DNA from: 67-14 sp020438345
GTDB lineage: Bacteria > Actinomycetota > Thermoleophilia > Solirubrobacterales > 70-9
Direction: 5' to 3'
Length of the DNA stretch: 40,010 bases
Assembly (NCBI GenBank): GCA_937872475.1
Contig: CALMSY010000008.1
Coordinates: 1 to 40,010 of the forward strand
Within the stretch, counting starts at the first letter, position 1. Every line of letters starts with the position of its first letter. Made by a program: the position numbers and the translations under genes. The notes under the pieces are model-generated. The model saw only the letters and a list, made by a program, of their open reading frames with translations, searched no databases and was not told where the DNA came from. Below are positions 30,267 to 38,322 of this stretch, piece by piece.

Positions 30267-32267
30267 ATGAGCGACCACCGTCTGCCCGATCGCGACCGCC
30301 CCTGGGTGATGCGCACGTATGCGGGCCACTCCGATGCCCGCCGTTCGAATGAGCTTTACCGAAGCAACCTGGCCAAGGGCCAGACGGGGCTTTCGATCGC
30401 TTTCGACCTCCCCACACAGACGGGATACGACCCGGATCACATGCTCTCGCGAGGCGAGGTCGGCAAGGTCGGCGTATCGGTCGCCAACCTCGGTGATATG
30501 GAAACCCTGCTGGATCAGATCCCGCTGGACAACATGAACACCTCGATGACCATCAACGCCGTAGCGGCTTGGATGCTCGGACTTTACGTGGCAGCAGCCG
30601 AGGAGACCGGTGTCGATCGTGCCCAGCTCAAGGGAACCACGCAGAACGACATCATCAAGGAGTACCTCTCGCGCGGCACCTACGCATTTCCGCCGGAACC
30701 GTCGATGCGACTTATCGCCGACATGGTCGCCTTCACCGTGAACGAGATCCCGAGCTGGAACCCGATCAACATCTGCAGTTATCACCTGCAGGAAGCCGGG
30801 GCCACCCCGGTCCAGGAGATCGCCTACGCAATCTCAACGGCGATTGCTGTCCTCGATGAGGTCAAGGAGCGTGGCCAGGTCTCCGACGAGGATTTCCCCC
30901 GGGTCTTCGGTCGTATTTCCTTCTTTGTCAACGCCGGTGTCCGCTTCATCGAGGAGATCGCGAAGCTGAAGGCGATGGGCCGGCTCTGGACCCGGATCGG
31001 GCGCGAACGCTACGGGGTGACCGACGAGAAGATGCTGCGCTTCCGTTACGGCGTCCAGGTAAATTCACTTGGCCTGACCGAGGCCCAGCCGGAAAACAAC
31101 GTCCAGCGGATCGTGGTCGAAGCTATCGCGGTGACACTGGCGCGTGACGCCAGGGCCCGCGCCCTGCAACTGCCGGCCTGGAACGAGGCAATGGGCCTCC
31201 CACGCCCCTGGGATCAACAGTGGAGCCTCCGCATCCAGCAGGTTCTGGCTTTCGAGACAGACATGCTCGAATATCCCGACATCTTCGAGGGCTCGGTCGT
31301 GATGGAGGGCCTGGTCGAAGAGTTCATGGAAGGCGCCAGCGAGGAAATGGCTGTGGTTGCCGAGAAGGGTGGCGCGGTTGAAGCGGTGCCGTACATGAAG
31401 GCCCGACTGGTCGAATCTCACCGGGAACGCTTCTCCCGGATCGAGAACGGCGAACAGAAGGTGGTCGGACTCAACTGTTACCAGGAGACGGAAGATTCAC
31501 CTCTGACAGCCAGTGCGGATGGCGGAATCATGAAGCCGGACCCGAAGGTCGAGAAGGAACGGACCGACGCTCTGGACGAGTGGCGCTCAAAGCGCGATCA
31601 GGAAGCGGTCGACGAAGCCCTTGCAGAGGTCGCACGCGTTGCCGGCAGCGATGACGAAAACATCATGCCGTCCACCATCGCCGCCGCCAAGGCAGGTGTA
31701 ACCACTGGTGAATGGGCGGCCACTCTGCGCGAAGTGTTCGGGGCCTACCGCGGACCGACCGGTGTGAGCGGCGCCGCCCCGGCCGGTGACCGCGAGACCC
31801 TCACCGAAGCCCGGGAGAAAGTGAACGAGGTTTCTGCACAGATCGGCCACCGGGTTCGTTTGCTGGTTGGCAAGCCCGGCCTCGACGGACACTCGAATGG
31901 TTCCGAGCAGATCGCACTGCGCGCCCGAGATGTCGGCATGGAAGTCGTGTACCAGGGTATTCGTCTGACCCCGGAGCAGATCGTCGAATCAGCCGTTCAG
32001 GAGGATGTCGACCTGATCGGCCTTTCGATTCTTTCCGGTTCGCATCTCGAACTGATCCCGGAGGTAGTACGCCTGCTGGATGAAGAAGGGATCGACGTCC
32101 CCGTGGTCGCTGGAGGAATCATCCCGCCCGAGGATGCCGCCCGCCTGAAGGAAGGCGGGGTCGCCGGGGTGTTCACCCCGAAGGACTTCGACATGAACGA
32201 GATCATGATCGAGTTCGTCGAACTCGTCTCGGAGAACCACCGAAGGACTGAAACCCAGCCTGTGTAA
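30267..32267 (+). CDS. ecm: Ethylmalonyl-CoA mutase (coenzyme B12-dependent)
   Basis: Converts (2R)-ethylmalonyl-CoA to methylsuccinyl-CoA in the EMC pathway. 666 residues, as in known Ecm enzymes and shorter than methylmalonyl-CoA mutase large subunits (~720). The TIM-barrel N-terminal part includes MRTYAGHSDARRSNELYR (~15-32) and NTSMTINAVAAWMLG (~91-105), where methylmalonyl-CoA mutases differ. The C-terminal cobalamin domain (~525-660) has KPGLDGHSNGSEQIA with the DxHxxG lower-ligand histidine, SILSGSHLELIP and VVAGGIIPP. Together with Ccr this strongly supports Ecm over Mcm. The TAA stop forms part of the -10 hexamer of the next gene. Confidence 0.93.
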   Translation: MSDHRLPDRDRPWVMRTYAGHSDARRSNELYRSNLAKGQTGLSIAFDLPTQTGYDPDHMLSRGEVGKVGVSVANLGDMETLLDQIPLDNMNTSMTINAVAAWMLGLYVAAAEETGVDRAQLKGTTQNDIIKEYLSRGTYAFPPEPSMRLIADMVAFTVNEIPSWNPINICSYHLQEAGATPVQEIAYAISTAIAVLDEVKERGQVSDEDFPRVFGRISFFVNAGVRFIEEIAKLKAMGRLWTRIGRERYGVTDEKMLRFRYGVQVNSLGLTEAQPENNVQRIVVEAIAVTLARDARARALQLPAWNEAMGLPRPWDQQWSLRIQQVLAFETDMLEYPDIFEGSVVMEGLVEEFMEGASEEMAVVAEKGGAVEAVPYMKARLVESHRERFSRIENGEQKVVGLNCYQETEDSPLTASADGGIMKPDPKVEKERTDALDEWRSKRDQEAVDEALAEVARVAGSDDENIMPSTIAAAKAGVTTGEWAATLREVFGAYRGPTGVSGAAPAGDRETLTEAREKVNEVSAQIGHRVRLLVGKPGLDGHSNGSEQIALRARDVGMEVVYQGIRLTPEQIVESAVQEDVDLIGLSILSGSHLELIPEVVRLLDEEGIDVPVVAGGIIPPEDAARLKEGGVAGVFTPKDFDMNEIMIEFVELVSENHRRTETQPV

Positions 32268-32270
32268 GCT
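32265..32270 (+). promoter_or_regulatory. -10 element (TAAGCT) overlapping the ecm stop codon
   Basis: TAAGCT begins with the TAA stop of ecm and is eight bases before ATG 32279. No Shine-Dalgarno sequence precedes the VKOR gene, so it is a candidate internal leaderless promoter. Confidence 0.45.
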
Positions 32271-32278
32271 CGCTTTCC

Positions 32279-32905
32279 ATGTTTTCAGACCAGAGGCACA
32301 TCCTGGGCCGGGACATCCCGACGGAGATCGCGGTCCTTTACGCCGTCGTCTTCGTGATCGCCATTGGCGTCACTGTCTGGGGCTACCGGACCCGGGGACA
32401 GCGCGGGGAGTTAATCCTGCGTGGTGCTTCTCTCGTGCTCTGTGTTCTCGGTCTCGCCGTTTCCGGCTACATCGCCTACAAGGCGCTGATTGTCGACGAA
32501 CCTTTCCAGTGCCTCGGTGGCGGCGGCGGTTGCTCGCTCGTCGAACAGAGCAAGTACGCCCGGTTCCTCGGCATCCACATGTCGATCTACGGCCTGATCG
32601 GCTACCTGACCATTCTCGGGGTCACTGTCTGGAAGGGCGACAATGCCAGGCTGCTGGCTTTCGGCCTTTCCCTCTTCGGCTTCATCGTGAGCCTTCTGTT
32701 GCGTTACCTGGAACTCTGGGAGATCCACGCCTCATGCCAGTGGTGTGTAGCCAGCGCGGTCCTCATGACCTGCCTGCTGGTTGTGAACTCGGTCCGGCTC
32801 TTTGGCCACTACGGAATTGACGATAACCAGCCGGTAGATGACGATCACCAACCGCTGGAAGATGATGAGGTTCCGGACTCGGCCGATTCGCCCGAGCCTG
32901 CCTGA
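32279..32905 (+). CDS. Vitamin K epoxide reductase (VKOR) family membrane protein
   Basis: 208 residues with four or five membrane helices. The two cysteine pairs of bacterial VKOR are present: CLGGGGGC (about 77-84) as the shuttle loop and the redox-active CQWC (about 152-155) in HASCQWCVASAV. Quinone-linked VKORs replace DsbB in actinobacteria and re-oxidise a DsbA partner to drive disulfide formation outside the membrane. A DsbA-like gene follows 56 bases downstream. The C-terminal ~35 residues are acidic and hydrophilic. Firm. Confidence 0.92.
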   Translation: MFSDQRHILGRDIPTEIAVLYAVVFVIAIGVTVWGYRTRGQRGELILRGASLVLCVLGLAVSGYIAYKALIVDEPFQCLGGGGGCSLVEQSKYARFLGIHMSIYGLIGYLTILGVTVWKGDNARLLAFGLSLFGFIVSLLLRYLELWEIHASCQWCVASAVLMTCLLVVNSVRLFGHYGIDDNQPVDDDHQPLEDDEVPDSADSPEPA

Positions 32906-32961
32906 GCCTTCCCCCGCTTTGGATGCGGTGTCCAGGCAGGGTTGGTTATCATCATCCGCCA

Positions 32962-33753
32962 ATGGCTACCGGACCGCAGCAGAAGAGAAAAGAACTCCGC
33001 GAGAAGCGCCTTCAGGCTGAAGCAGCCGCAAAGGGTGCTGACAAGCGGCAAAACCTGTTCAAGATCGTCGGCATCGCGGTTTTCGCCGTTGTCATTGCGA
33101 TCGTGGCCGTCGTTCTCATCTCTTCCGGTGGTAGTGACAGCGGAGGCGGCGGGGGCGACAACGCCCAGGCCCAGCTTGATGGAATCGCCCAGAATGGCAG
33201 CACACTCGGCGACCCGGAGGCTGCTGTAACCCTGGTCGAGTTCGGGGACCTCCAGTGCCCGGTCTGCAAGCAGTATGCGACCGACATCCTGCCGGACGTG
33301 ATCACGGGTCCGGTCAAGAACGGCACCGCGAACTTTGATTTCCAGAACTGGGCCATCCTCGGGCCGGAATCGGCCCTTGCCGCCAAAGCGGCCCTTGCCG
33401 CCGGCGAGCAGAACCGGATGTGGAATTTCATCGAGGCTTTCTACGCAAACCAGGGCATCGAGAACACGGGCTACGTGACCGATGAGTTCCTCACCGATAT
33501 CGCCGAAGACGCCGGGATACCCGATATTGACAAGTGGAACGAGGACCGGGAGAAGCCGGCCCTCGAGGAAGAACTCGCCAGTATCGACGAGACCGCCTCC
33601 GGCGAGGGCTTCTCCGGCACCCCGTCATTTGCGATCCGGGACGCCGACGGCGCCTTGACGCCGATCAACGACACACAGTCCTCGGAAGCGATCATCAAAG
33701 CCATCAACGAAGCCGCCAAGACCTCCACCGGCAACTCGAACGACAACAAGTAG
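32962..33753 (+). CDS. Membrane-anchored DsbA-like thiol:disulfide oxidoreductase
   Basis: 263 residues from ATG 32962. A longer frame starts at 32923 but ATG 32962 gives a normal basic N-tail (KRKELREKRLQ) before a single membrane anchor (~34-54). A Ser/Gly linker and a thioredoxin-fold domain with an inserted helical part follow; active site CPVC in VEFGDLQCPVCKQYA (near 103) and the cis-Pro loop SGTPSFAIRD (near 223). It is expected to be the disulfide donor recharged by the VKOR just upstream. Such pairs fold the cysteine-containing exported proteins of actinobacteria. Confidence 0.92.
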   Translation: MATGPQQKRKELREKRLQAEAAAKGADKRQNLFKIVGIAVFAVVIAIVAVVLISSGGSDSGGGGGDNAQAQLDGIAQNGSTLGDPEAAVTLVEFGDLQCPVCKQYATDILPDVITGPVKNGTANFDFQNWAILGPESALAAKAALAAGEQNRMWNFIEAFYANQGIENTGYVTDEFLTDIAEDAGIPDIDKWNEDREKPALEEELASIDETASGEGFSGTPSFAIRDADGALTPINDTQSSEAIIKAINEAAKTSTGNSNDNK

Positions 33754-33792
33754 CCACAGGTTCACCGTCGCCCTGGCGGGCTGCGTAAGAAT

Positions 33793-34356
33793 ATGAGTAT
33801 GGAGTCCCGGATTTCTTCATGGCTCAGGTGCTATCGCTGCTGGTCAAGGAACCTTGAGGTTCAGATCCATTACGACGCGATTCGCTCGATCGACCCCGAA
33901 ACCGGGATCCCCACTGAAGGTGATGACGAGATCCAGGAGTCGGTGGTTCAGTGCCTCGACTGCATGCACGACCAGCCTCACCTGACCTTCGAGGGTGATC
34001 GCGTAGTTCCGATTGAGGACCGCTGGGAGCGGCTCGTGGCGGGCACACCCTGGGTCGCGTCGTGCACGGTAACCGTGGATGCCGACAAGGTCGAAGCCTG
34101 TGCTGGCCCCGAGGCGGTCGAGTCATTGACCTTCGGCGCTTTCGGTGATGCCGGAACCAGGGAGTTCTTCACCCATGTGCGCTTTCACAAGCATCACGAA
34201 GACCAGATTGCTGTGCACCTCCTGGTCGAGCTTTACGCCCGTAACCCCGAGGAAGCGAGCGAAGTTCTGAACCGGGCCGCCCGGGGCACAATCGAAATTA
34301 CCTCGCTGGCAGAGGAGTCACGCCCCCCTGCCCACGCTTCCGGCGACACGCATTAG
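33793..34356 (+). CDS. Conserved protein with a split zinc-ribbon-like CxxC pair
   Basis: 187 residues, soluble. CYRC (~13-16) and CLDC (~55-58) form two CxxC knuckles that would bind one zinc ion, separated by a strand-rich insert (EVQIHYDAIRSIDPETG). The C-terminal half has a VRFHKHHEDQIAVHLL stretch with four histidines and a final helix. It follows the DsbA-like gene by 39 bases. An alternative start is the ATG at 33799. No named family recognised; the His/Cys content suggests metal binding. Confidence 0.65.
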   Translation: MSMESRISSWLRCYRCWSRNLEVQIHYDAIRSIDPETGIPTEGDDEIQESVVQCLDCMHDQPHLTFEGDRVVPIEDRWERLVAGTPWVASCTVTVDADKVEACAGPEAVESLTFGAFGDAGTREFFTHVRFHKHHEDQIAVHLLVELYARNPEEASEVLNRAARGTIEITSLAEESRPPAHASGDTH

Positions 34357-34408
34357 GAATTTCGTCCGGCCAACACCGGATGCTCACCGAGCACGCTCCG
34401 ACTCGGAC

Positions 34409-34675
34409 TCACGAATCGCCGGGCGTGGCTCCGCCTGATGGTCCCGCAGGACCGGGATCTTCGGGCGACTCGTCTTTTGGCACTTCCCCGCCACGGTTGA
34501 TTACTTCTTCCTTTGCCTGCTTCGCCTTTTCGGCTAGCGAGCCGTCGCCGGCGAGGATCTCGCGCAGGTCTTTGGCGTCGCGCTTCAGGTTGTCGGGCTC
34601 GGCCCGGTCCCCGAGCTTGTCCTCCGCCTGCTTTCTGAACTGCCCGACCTGCTGACCAAGTTTCTTGAAGTCCAT
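34409..34675 (-). CDS. Small coiled-coil, highly charged protein
   Basis: 88 residues from ATG 34675; the TTG at 34681 overlaps the spacing of the leaderless-type promoter. The N-terminal ~62 residues are Lys/Glu-rich amphipathic helix (FKKLGQQVGQFRKQAEDKL...). The rest is a Pro/Gly/Asp-rich disordered tail. It resembles small antitoxin-like or CsbD-like stress proteins of actinobacteria in composition only; no toxin gene is adjacent. Converges with the zinc-ribbon gene. Confidence 0.6.
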   Translation of the reverse strand: MDFKKLGQQVGQFRKQAEDKLGDRAEPDNLKRDAKDLREILAGDGSLAEKAKQAKEEVINRGGEVPKDESPEDPGPAGPSGGATPGDS

Positions 34676-34681
34676 GGGCAA

Positions 34682-34687
34682 AAGGTA
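34682..34687 (-). promoter_or_regulatory. -10 element (TACCTT) of a probable leaderless promoter
   Basis: Minus-strand TACCTT is six bases before ATG 34675; no Shine-Dalgarno sequence. Confidence 0.5.
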
Positions 34688-34741
34688 CCCAATCGGCGCT
34701 TTCGCACGTGAGATGCTTCCGTGAACTTTCGAGGAGGAAAC

Positions 34742-34873
34742 ATGGGTGCTTTCGGAAAGCTCACGACCTTGGCCGCAGTCGGGCTGTTGACCCTGACCCC
34801 GGTCTGTACCGGCTCAAATGGAGGGTCGCCGGCAAAGGAATTGGCGCCCGAGCGACGATTCGGGTTCACATAG
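34742..34873 (+). CDS. 43-residue small membrane or secreted peptide
   Basis: Short reading frame with an excellent ribosome binding site (GAGGAGGAAAC before ATG 34742) and a strong hairpin terminator 12 bases after its TAG stop (34871-34873). The peptide starts MGAFGKLTTLAAVGLLTL and continues through TPVCTGSNGGSP to a polar tail. The N-terminal helix could be a membrane anchor or signal; TPVC is not a good lipobox. Independent expression signals on both ends make it a convincing gene despite its size. Function unknown. Confidence 0.65.
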   Translation: MGAFGKLTTLAAVGLLTLTPVCTGSNGGSPAKELAPERRFGFT

Positions 34874-34885
34874 GCGACTGAGAAC

Positions 34886-34915
34886 GTAAAGGACCGCCAA
34901 GAGGCGGTCCTTTAC
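34886..34915. terminator. Terminator hairpin between the small-peptide gene and the MaoC gene
   Basis: Perfect 13-bp stem GTAAAGGACCGCC (34886-34898) with complement at 34903-34915 and loop AAGA. Suitable for both converging genes. Confidence 0.9.
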
Positions 34916-34950
34916 TAATGCGTCGGCGGAATGGATGCCAGGGCCAGTGG

Positions 34951-35481
34951 CTAGCCCTCCTCGGGCGTTCCGTGAACCTTGCGGGGGATCAGCGCGGTGC
35001 GCTTGAAGTGGCAGACCAGGGTGCCGTCCTGATTGAAGACCCGGGTGTGAACCTTGACCAGTCCGCGGTCAAGCTTGCTCTTTGACTCGCGGACCTCGAG
35101 TACCTCGGACTCGCAGAAGAGAGTGTCACCGTGAAAGACCGGCGCCGGATGTGCGAGCTCATCGGTGGCCAGGTTGGCGATCGCCTTGCCGGAGAAGTCG
35201 GAGACCGACATGCCGACAGCCAGCGAGTAGACCAGCGGGCCGACCACCACGTTGCGGCCCTGCTGTGAAGCGTTCGCGTGCACATCATTGATGTGCAGCG
35301 GGTGGTGGTTCATGGTCAGCAGGCAAAAAAGATGGTCGTCATACTCGGTAACCGTCTTGGCCGGCATGTGCTTGTAGGTCGCGCCGACCTCGAACTCTTC
35401 AAGATAACGGCCGTAAGGATGTGAGCCGCTTTCTTCGCGGACACGCTGATCGGTGGTGAAGTCGTTGTTTTCTTCGCTCAT
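34951..35481 (-). CDS. MaoC-family hydratase, probable mesaconyl-CoA hydratase
   Basis: 176 residues, one MaoC hotdog domain. The hydratase motif region is EYDDHLFCLLTMNHHPLHINDVHA (~45-68), with the catalytic Asp/Asn-His arrangement, then GPLVYSLAVGMSVSDFSG and VFHGDTLFCESEVLEV. This shorter single-domain form is the one found with EMC-pathway genes in actinobacteria, where it hydrates mesaconyl-C1-CoA to beta-methylmalyl-CoA; the proteobacterial enzyme is about twice as long. It is in the same region as the methylsuccinyl-CoA dehydrogenase-like gene and the lyase at 39026, which supports that role. The family alone would also allow a general R-specific enoyl-CoA hydratase. Confidence 0.85.
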   Translation of the reverse strand: MSEENNDFTTDQRVREESGSHPYGRYLEEFEVGATYKHMPAKTVTEYDDHLFCLLTMNHHPLHINDVHANASQQGRNVVVGPLVYSLAVGMSVSDFSGKAIANLATDELAHPAPVFHGDTLFCESEVLEVRESKSKLDRGLVKVHTRVFNQDGTLVCHFKRTALIPRKVHGTPEEG

Positions 35482-35510
35482 GGTTGCTTGGGGTTTCCTT
35501 GTTTGGGGAC

Positions 35511-35876
35511 TCAGTGGACTTTCTTCAGCTTGGCCCGCTGCTCATGCGCCTCAATGACGCGGATGACCAGCTTGGCCACATTCGAATCTCCCTCGAATCG
35601 GATGTGGCCGGTTTCGGCAGCTCGCCGGTAGGAACCGACCGTGGCCTTTTCATCAGCCAGCTGATTGAACTGTTGCCGGTCGATTTCGACCCGGCAACGT
35701 TCGTCCTCTCCTCTTCCCTTGCTCACCTGCGGACCGGGAACCTCAACCCGGTAAGTCTGCATATCGCCCTTGGCGCGAATGTCGAGGCCAAAGACAAGCT
35801 TGAGCTTCTTGAAGGCCGGCACCTCCTCCTGGAGGTGGTTGACGGCCTGTTCGATCATCTGCGCTGTGGTTGGCAT
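35511..35876 (-). CDS. Conserved hypothetical protein in the EMC gene group
   Basis: 121 residues, soluble. Pattern MIEQAVNHLQEEVPAFKKLKLVFGLDIRAKGDMQTYRVEVPGPQ, then VEIDRQQFNQLADE, HIRFEGDSNVAKLVIRVIEAH, is compatible with the SCP2-like lipid/acyl-CoA-binding fold (helix, antiparallel sheet, final helix), but I cannot confirm it. It is 29 bases before the MaoC gene and probably co-transcribed with it. It is separated from the dehydrogenase upstream by a hairpin. Confidence 0.65.
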   Translation of the reverse strand: MPTTAQMIEQAVNHLQEEVPAFKKLKLVFGLDIRAKGDMQTYRVEVPGPQVSKGRGEDERCRVEIDRQQFNQLADEKATVGSYRRAAETGHIRFEGDSNVAKLVIRVIEAHEQRAKLKKVH

Positions 35877-35896
35877 AGCAAGGTTGTTTACATGGA

Positions 35897-35925
35897 AAGG
35901 TCCCCGACGGCAAGCCGGGGCCCTT
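35897..35925 (-). terminator. Probable terminator after the acyl-CoA dehydrogenase gene
   Basis: Stem AAGGTCCCCG (35897-35906) and CGGGGCCCTT (35916-35925) with one internal mismatch and a 9-base loop. In the minus direction it follows the dehydrogenase stop by 11 bases and is followed by TTTCC. Confidence 0.55.
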
Positions 35926-35936
35926 CCCGTTGATAT

Positions 35937-37145
35937 TCAGATCTTGTTGCGCTGGAGCAGCTTCTTGCCGATAACCATGCGCTGGATCTCCGAGGTGCCC
36001 TCGCCAATCAGGAGCAACGGAGCGTCACGGTAGAGCCGTTCGATCTCGTATTCCTTCGAGTAACCGTAGCCGCCGTGGATACGGAAGCACTCCTCGACGC
36101 ATTCCTTGCCGGTCTCGGAGGCGATCAGCTTGGCCATCCCGGCCTCGAGGTCGGAACGGATGCCGGCGTCCTTCATGTTGGCCGCCTTGCGCGTTACCAG
36201 GCGGGCTGCTTCCAGCTTGGTCGCCATGTCGGCCAGCTTGAACTGGATCGCCTGATGGTTGGCGATCGGCTTGCCGAAGGTCTTGCGCTCCTGGCTGTAC
36301 TGGAGCGCGAGCTCGAGGGCGCGCTGGGCGATGCCGACACCGCGGGCGGCGACGTTCACACGGCCGACCTCAAGCGCGTCCATCATCTGCGGGAAGCCCT
36401 TGTTCAGCCCCGCTTCTTCGCCACCGAGGATGTTCTCGGCCGGGCACCTGTAACCGTCATAGACCAGCTCCGTGGATTCGACGCCCTTGTAACCCATCTT
36501 CTTGATCTTGGGCGGGACGATCAGGCCGGCGTACTCACCGGTGTTCTCCTCGACCCATGGCTCCTTCTCCGTGATGAAGCAGGTCATGCCCTGATGGGCC
36601 TTTTCCGCGTCCGGATCGGTCTTTGCGAGGAGGAACACAAGGCTCGAGCCGAGACCGTTGGTGACCCACATCTTCTGACCGTTGATCTCGTACTTGCCGT
36701 CGTCACCCTTCCTGGCACCGGTCTTGATGCCCTGTACGTCAGAACCGACTTCCGGCTCGGAGAGGGAGAAAGCGGCGCGCATCTCGCCGGTCGCCATCTT
36801 TGGCAGGTACTTCTGCTTCTGCTCCTCGGAGCCGAACTGCTGCAGCAGATATACCCCGATGAAGTGGGTGTTTACCACCCCGGAGATCGAGATCCAGCCA
36901 CGGGAGAGCTCCTCGACGATCAGCTCGTAGGTCGAGAGGTCGAGGCCCATGCCGCCATACTCCTCGGCGATAGTGACTCCGAAGAGTCCCAGTTCCTTCA
37001 TCTGCTCGACGATCGGCTCGGGGAACGAATCTTCGTGGTCGTAGTGCTCGGCGTTGGGGATGATCTGCTCGTCGACGAACTGATGGACCATCTCGATGAT
37101 GGCCTTCTGGTCCTCGGTGATCTCCTGGTAGCTGCTGGCGGACAT
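35937..37145 (-). CDS. Acyl-CoA dehydrogenase, probable methylsuccinyl-CoA dehydrogenase
   Basis: 402 residues from ATG 37145; a further upstream in-frame start at 37232 adds 29 residues without family character. Full ACAD fold: AAFSLSEPEVGSDVQGIKTGA (FAD/acyl contact, ~135), WVTNG, the FAD-binding helix SQERKTFGKPIANHQAIQFKLADM near 280, and the catalytic base in LIGEGTSEIQ near 383. In the EMC pathway this class oxidises (2S)-methylsuccinyl-CoA to mesaconyl-CoA. Assignment rests on position beside MaoC and Mcl genes and on the FPQMMDALEVGRVNVAARGVG stretch, and is an inference. Short-chain acyl-CoA dehydrogenase activity is the alternative. Confidence 0.85.
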   Translation of the reverse strand: MSASSYQEITEDQKAIIEMVHQFVDEQIIPNAEHYDHEDSFPEPIVEQMKELGLFGVTIAEEYGGMGLDLSTYELIVEELSRGWISISGVVNTHFIGVYLLQQFGSEEQKQKYLPKMATGEMRAAFSLSEPEVGSDVQGIKTGARKGDDGKYEINGQKMWVTNGLGSSLVFLLAKTDPDAEKAHQGMTCFITEKEPWVEENTGEYAGLIVPPKIKKMGYKGVESTELVYDGYRCPAENILGGEEAGLNKGFPQMMDALEVGRVNVAARGVGIAQRALELALQYSQERKTFGKPIANHQAIQFKLADMATKLEAARLVTRKAANMKDAGIRSDLEAGMAKLIASETGKECVEECFRIHGGYGYSKEYEIERLYRDAPLLLIGEGTSEIQRMVIGKKLLQRNKI

Positions 37146-37292
37146 GGCTCCTCGTAGGGGTTGGTGGCGCAGACTGATCAGGCGCGGGTTGGCGCCGAAC
37201 AAGACCCGCGGCGAGCGCGGGCAAAGGAACACAAAGAATACCGGGATCCGGCTTCAGATGGCCCTTCAGAGAGCCGCCACCGCCGACTCCGG

Positions 37293-37763
37293 TCAATCGG
37301 CGCCCGGAGCCAGATTCCAGCCGTACCCGATCGTGATCTGGTCCGGTTCGAGTTGTTCGTAGAAGCGTCTGGCATCATCGCGGGCCTTGCCGGTGTCAAG
37401 CTCAAGGTGGGTGGCACCCCGTTCCCTGGCCCAGGTCCTCACCTCGCCGATCAACTGCCGACCGAGGCCTTTCGACCTCATCTCCGGCGCGACCGCAAGG
37501 TCCTCGATCCAGCAGCGGCGACCGTACCTGACCGAGTTGATGTCCATGTAGGCCGAGCAGATCCCTGCCAGCCGGGCGTCGAGCGAATGGATCGCGACCA
37601 GATAGGTGCTTTCGCTGCCCTCGATCGTCTCGGCGATCGATTCCCGTGCCCGCGTCTCATCCCAACCTGGCGGCACCCCGCCCGGTGACTGGAATAGCCA
37701 CTGGTAGGCCTCGATGATGTTGGGGATGTCGACGGTTGTCGCATCACGGATAACGAAAGACAT
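37293..37763 (-). CDS. GNAT-family N-acetyltransferase
   Basis: About 156 residues from ATG 37763. The acetyl-CoA-binding motif A is VAPEMRSKGLGRQLIGEV (near 89-106), a standard R/Q-x-x-G-x-G/A loop. The preceding strand WIEDLAV and following strand GATHLELDTG complete the fold, and ARRFYEQLEPDQ is the usual final helix. A ribosome binding site (AAAAGG) nine bases upstream supports ATG 37763 over the TTG at 37772. Target (protein, antibiotic or metabolite) cannot be told. Confidence 0.9.
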   Translation of the reverse strand: MSFVIRDATTVDIPNIIEAYQWLFQSPGGVPPGWDETRARESIAETIEGSESTYLVAIHSLDARLAGICSAYMDINSVRYGRRCWIEDLAVAPEMRSKGLGRQLIGEVRTWARERGATHLELDTGKARDDARRFYEQLEPDQITIGYGWNLAPGAD

Positions 37764-37847
37764 GGAAGGCAACCTTTTCAGATCACCAGAGCCGGCGCCC
37801 GCAGAGGCTGGCGGGACCCGGGTCTGTCCCGATGTCGCGCCTTTTGA

Positions 37848-38222
37848 TCAGTCGGCTCCTGCGACCCAGCTCTCTGCCTCGGCGAGGTCGGCGGTTCCGA
37901 ACAGTTTGAACTCGCCCGGGACCATCCAGGAGAACAGATGCATCGCCCGCCGCAGCCATTCGACGTCGGTGACCACCGCCGAACGAACCCATGCTGAATG
38001 GTGGCCCACACCGATCGCCAAACCGGTCTTGGCGTCCTGTCCCATCGCACCGAGGTCCAGGTCAACGTCGTCTTCGAGGACGTAGAGCATCCGAATCTCT
38101 CCGGTCTCGGTGGCCACTTTGATTGCCGGCTCGAGAACCGTCCGATAATCGTCTGCGGTCACCTTTCCGGAAGCCCGGAAGCCGACGGCACCCGCCGGCA
38201 TCCCCTCAATGCTCTCGATCAC
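37848..38222 (-). CDS. SpoIIAA-like (STAS-fold) protein
   Basis: 124 residues from GTG 38222, which has AAAGGA seven bases upstream; a start at 38306 would add 28 polar residues not seen in the family. Pattern GAVGFRASGKVTADDYRTVLEPAIKVATETGEIRMLYVLED, then VRSAVVTDVEWLRRAMHLFSWMVPGEFKLF, is that of the SpoIIAA-like/STAS proteins, soluble single-domain proteins of unknown role that bind small hydrophobic ligands in some structures. It lies 84 bases upstream of the GNAT gene in the same direction, possibly one operon. Confidence 0.8.
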   Translation of the reverse strand: MIESIEGMPAGAVGFRASGKVTADDYRTVLEPAIKVATETGEIRMLYVLEDDVDLDLGAMGQDAKTGLAIGVGHHSAWVRSAVVTDVEWLRRAMHLFSWMVPGEFKLFGTADLAEAESWVAGAD

Positions 38223-38322
38223 GATGCTGTCCTTTCGCTTCTGGTCAATTTCGTCACGGTGTGACGAAGTGGACCGGAACTCTAGACCAGTCTTCGTTCC
38301 CGTCATGGCCGGGGAAGACCCG

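Noticed and set aside
36075..37157. 360-codon plus-strand frame opposite the acyl-CoA dehydrogenase gene
   Set aside because: High-G+C shadow frame antisense to a clearly identified enzyme; composition is Leu/Asp/Gly-rich without motifs.
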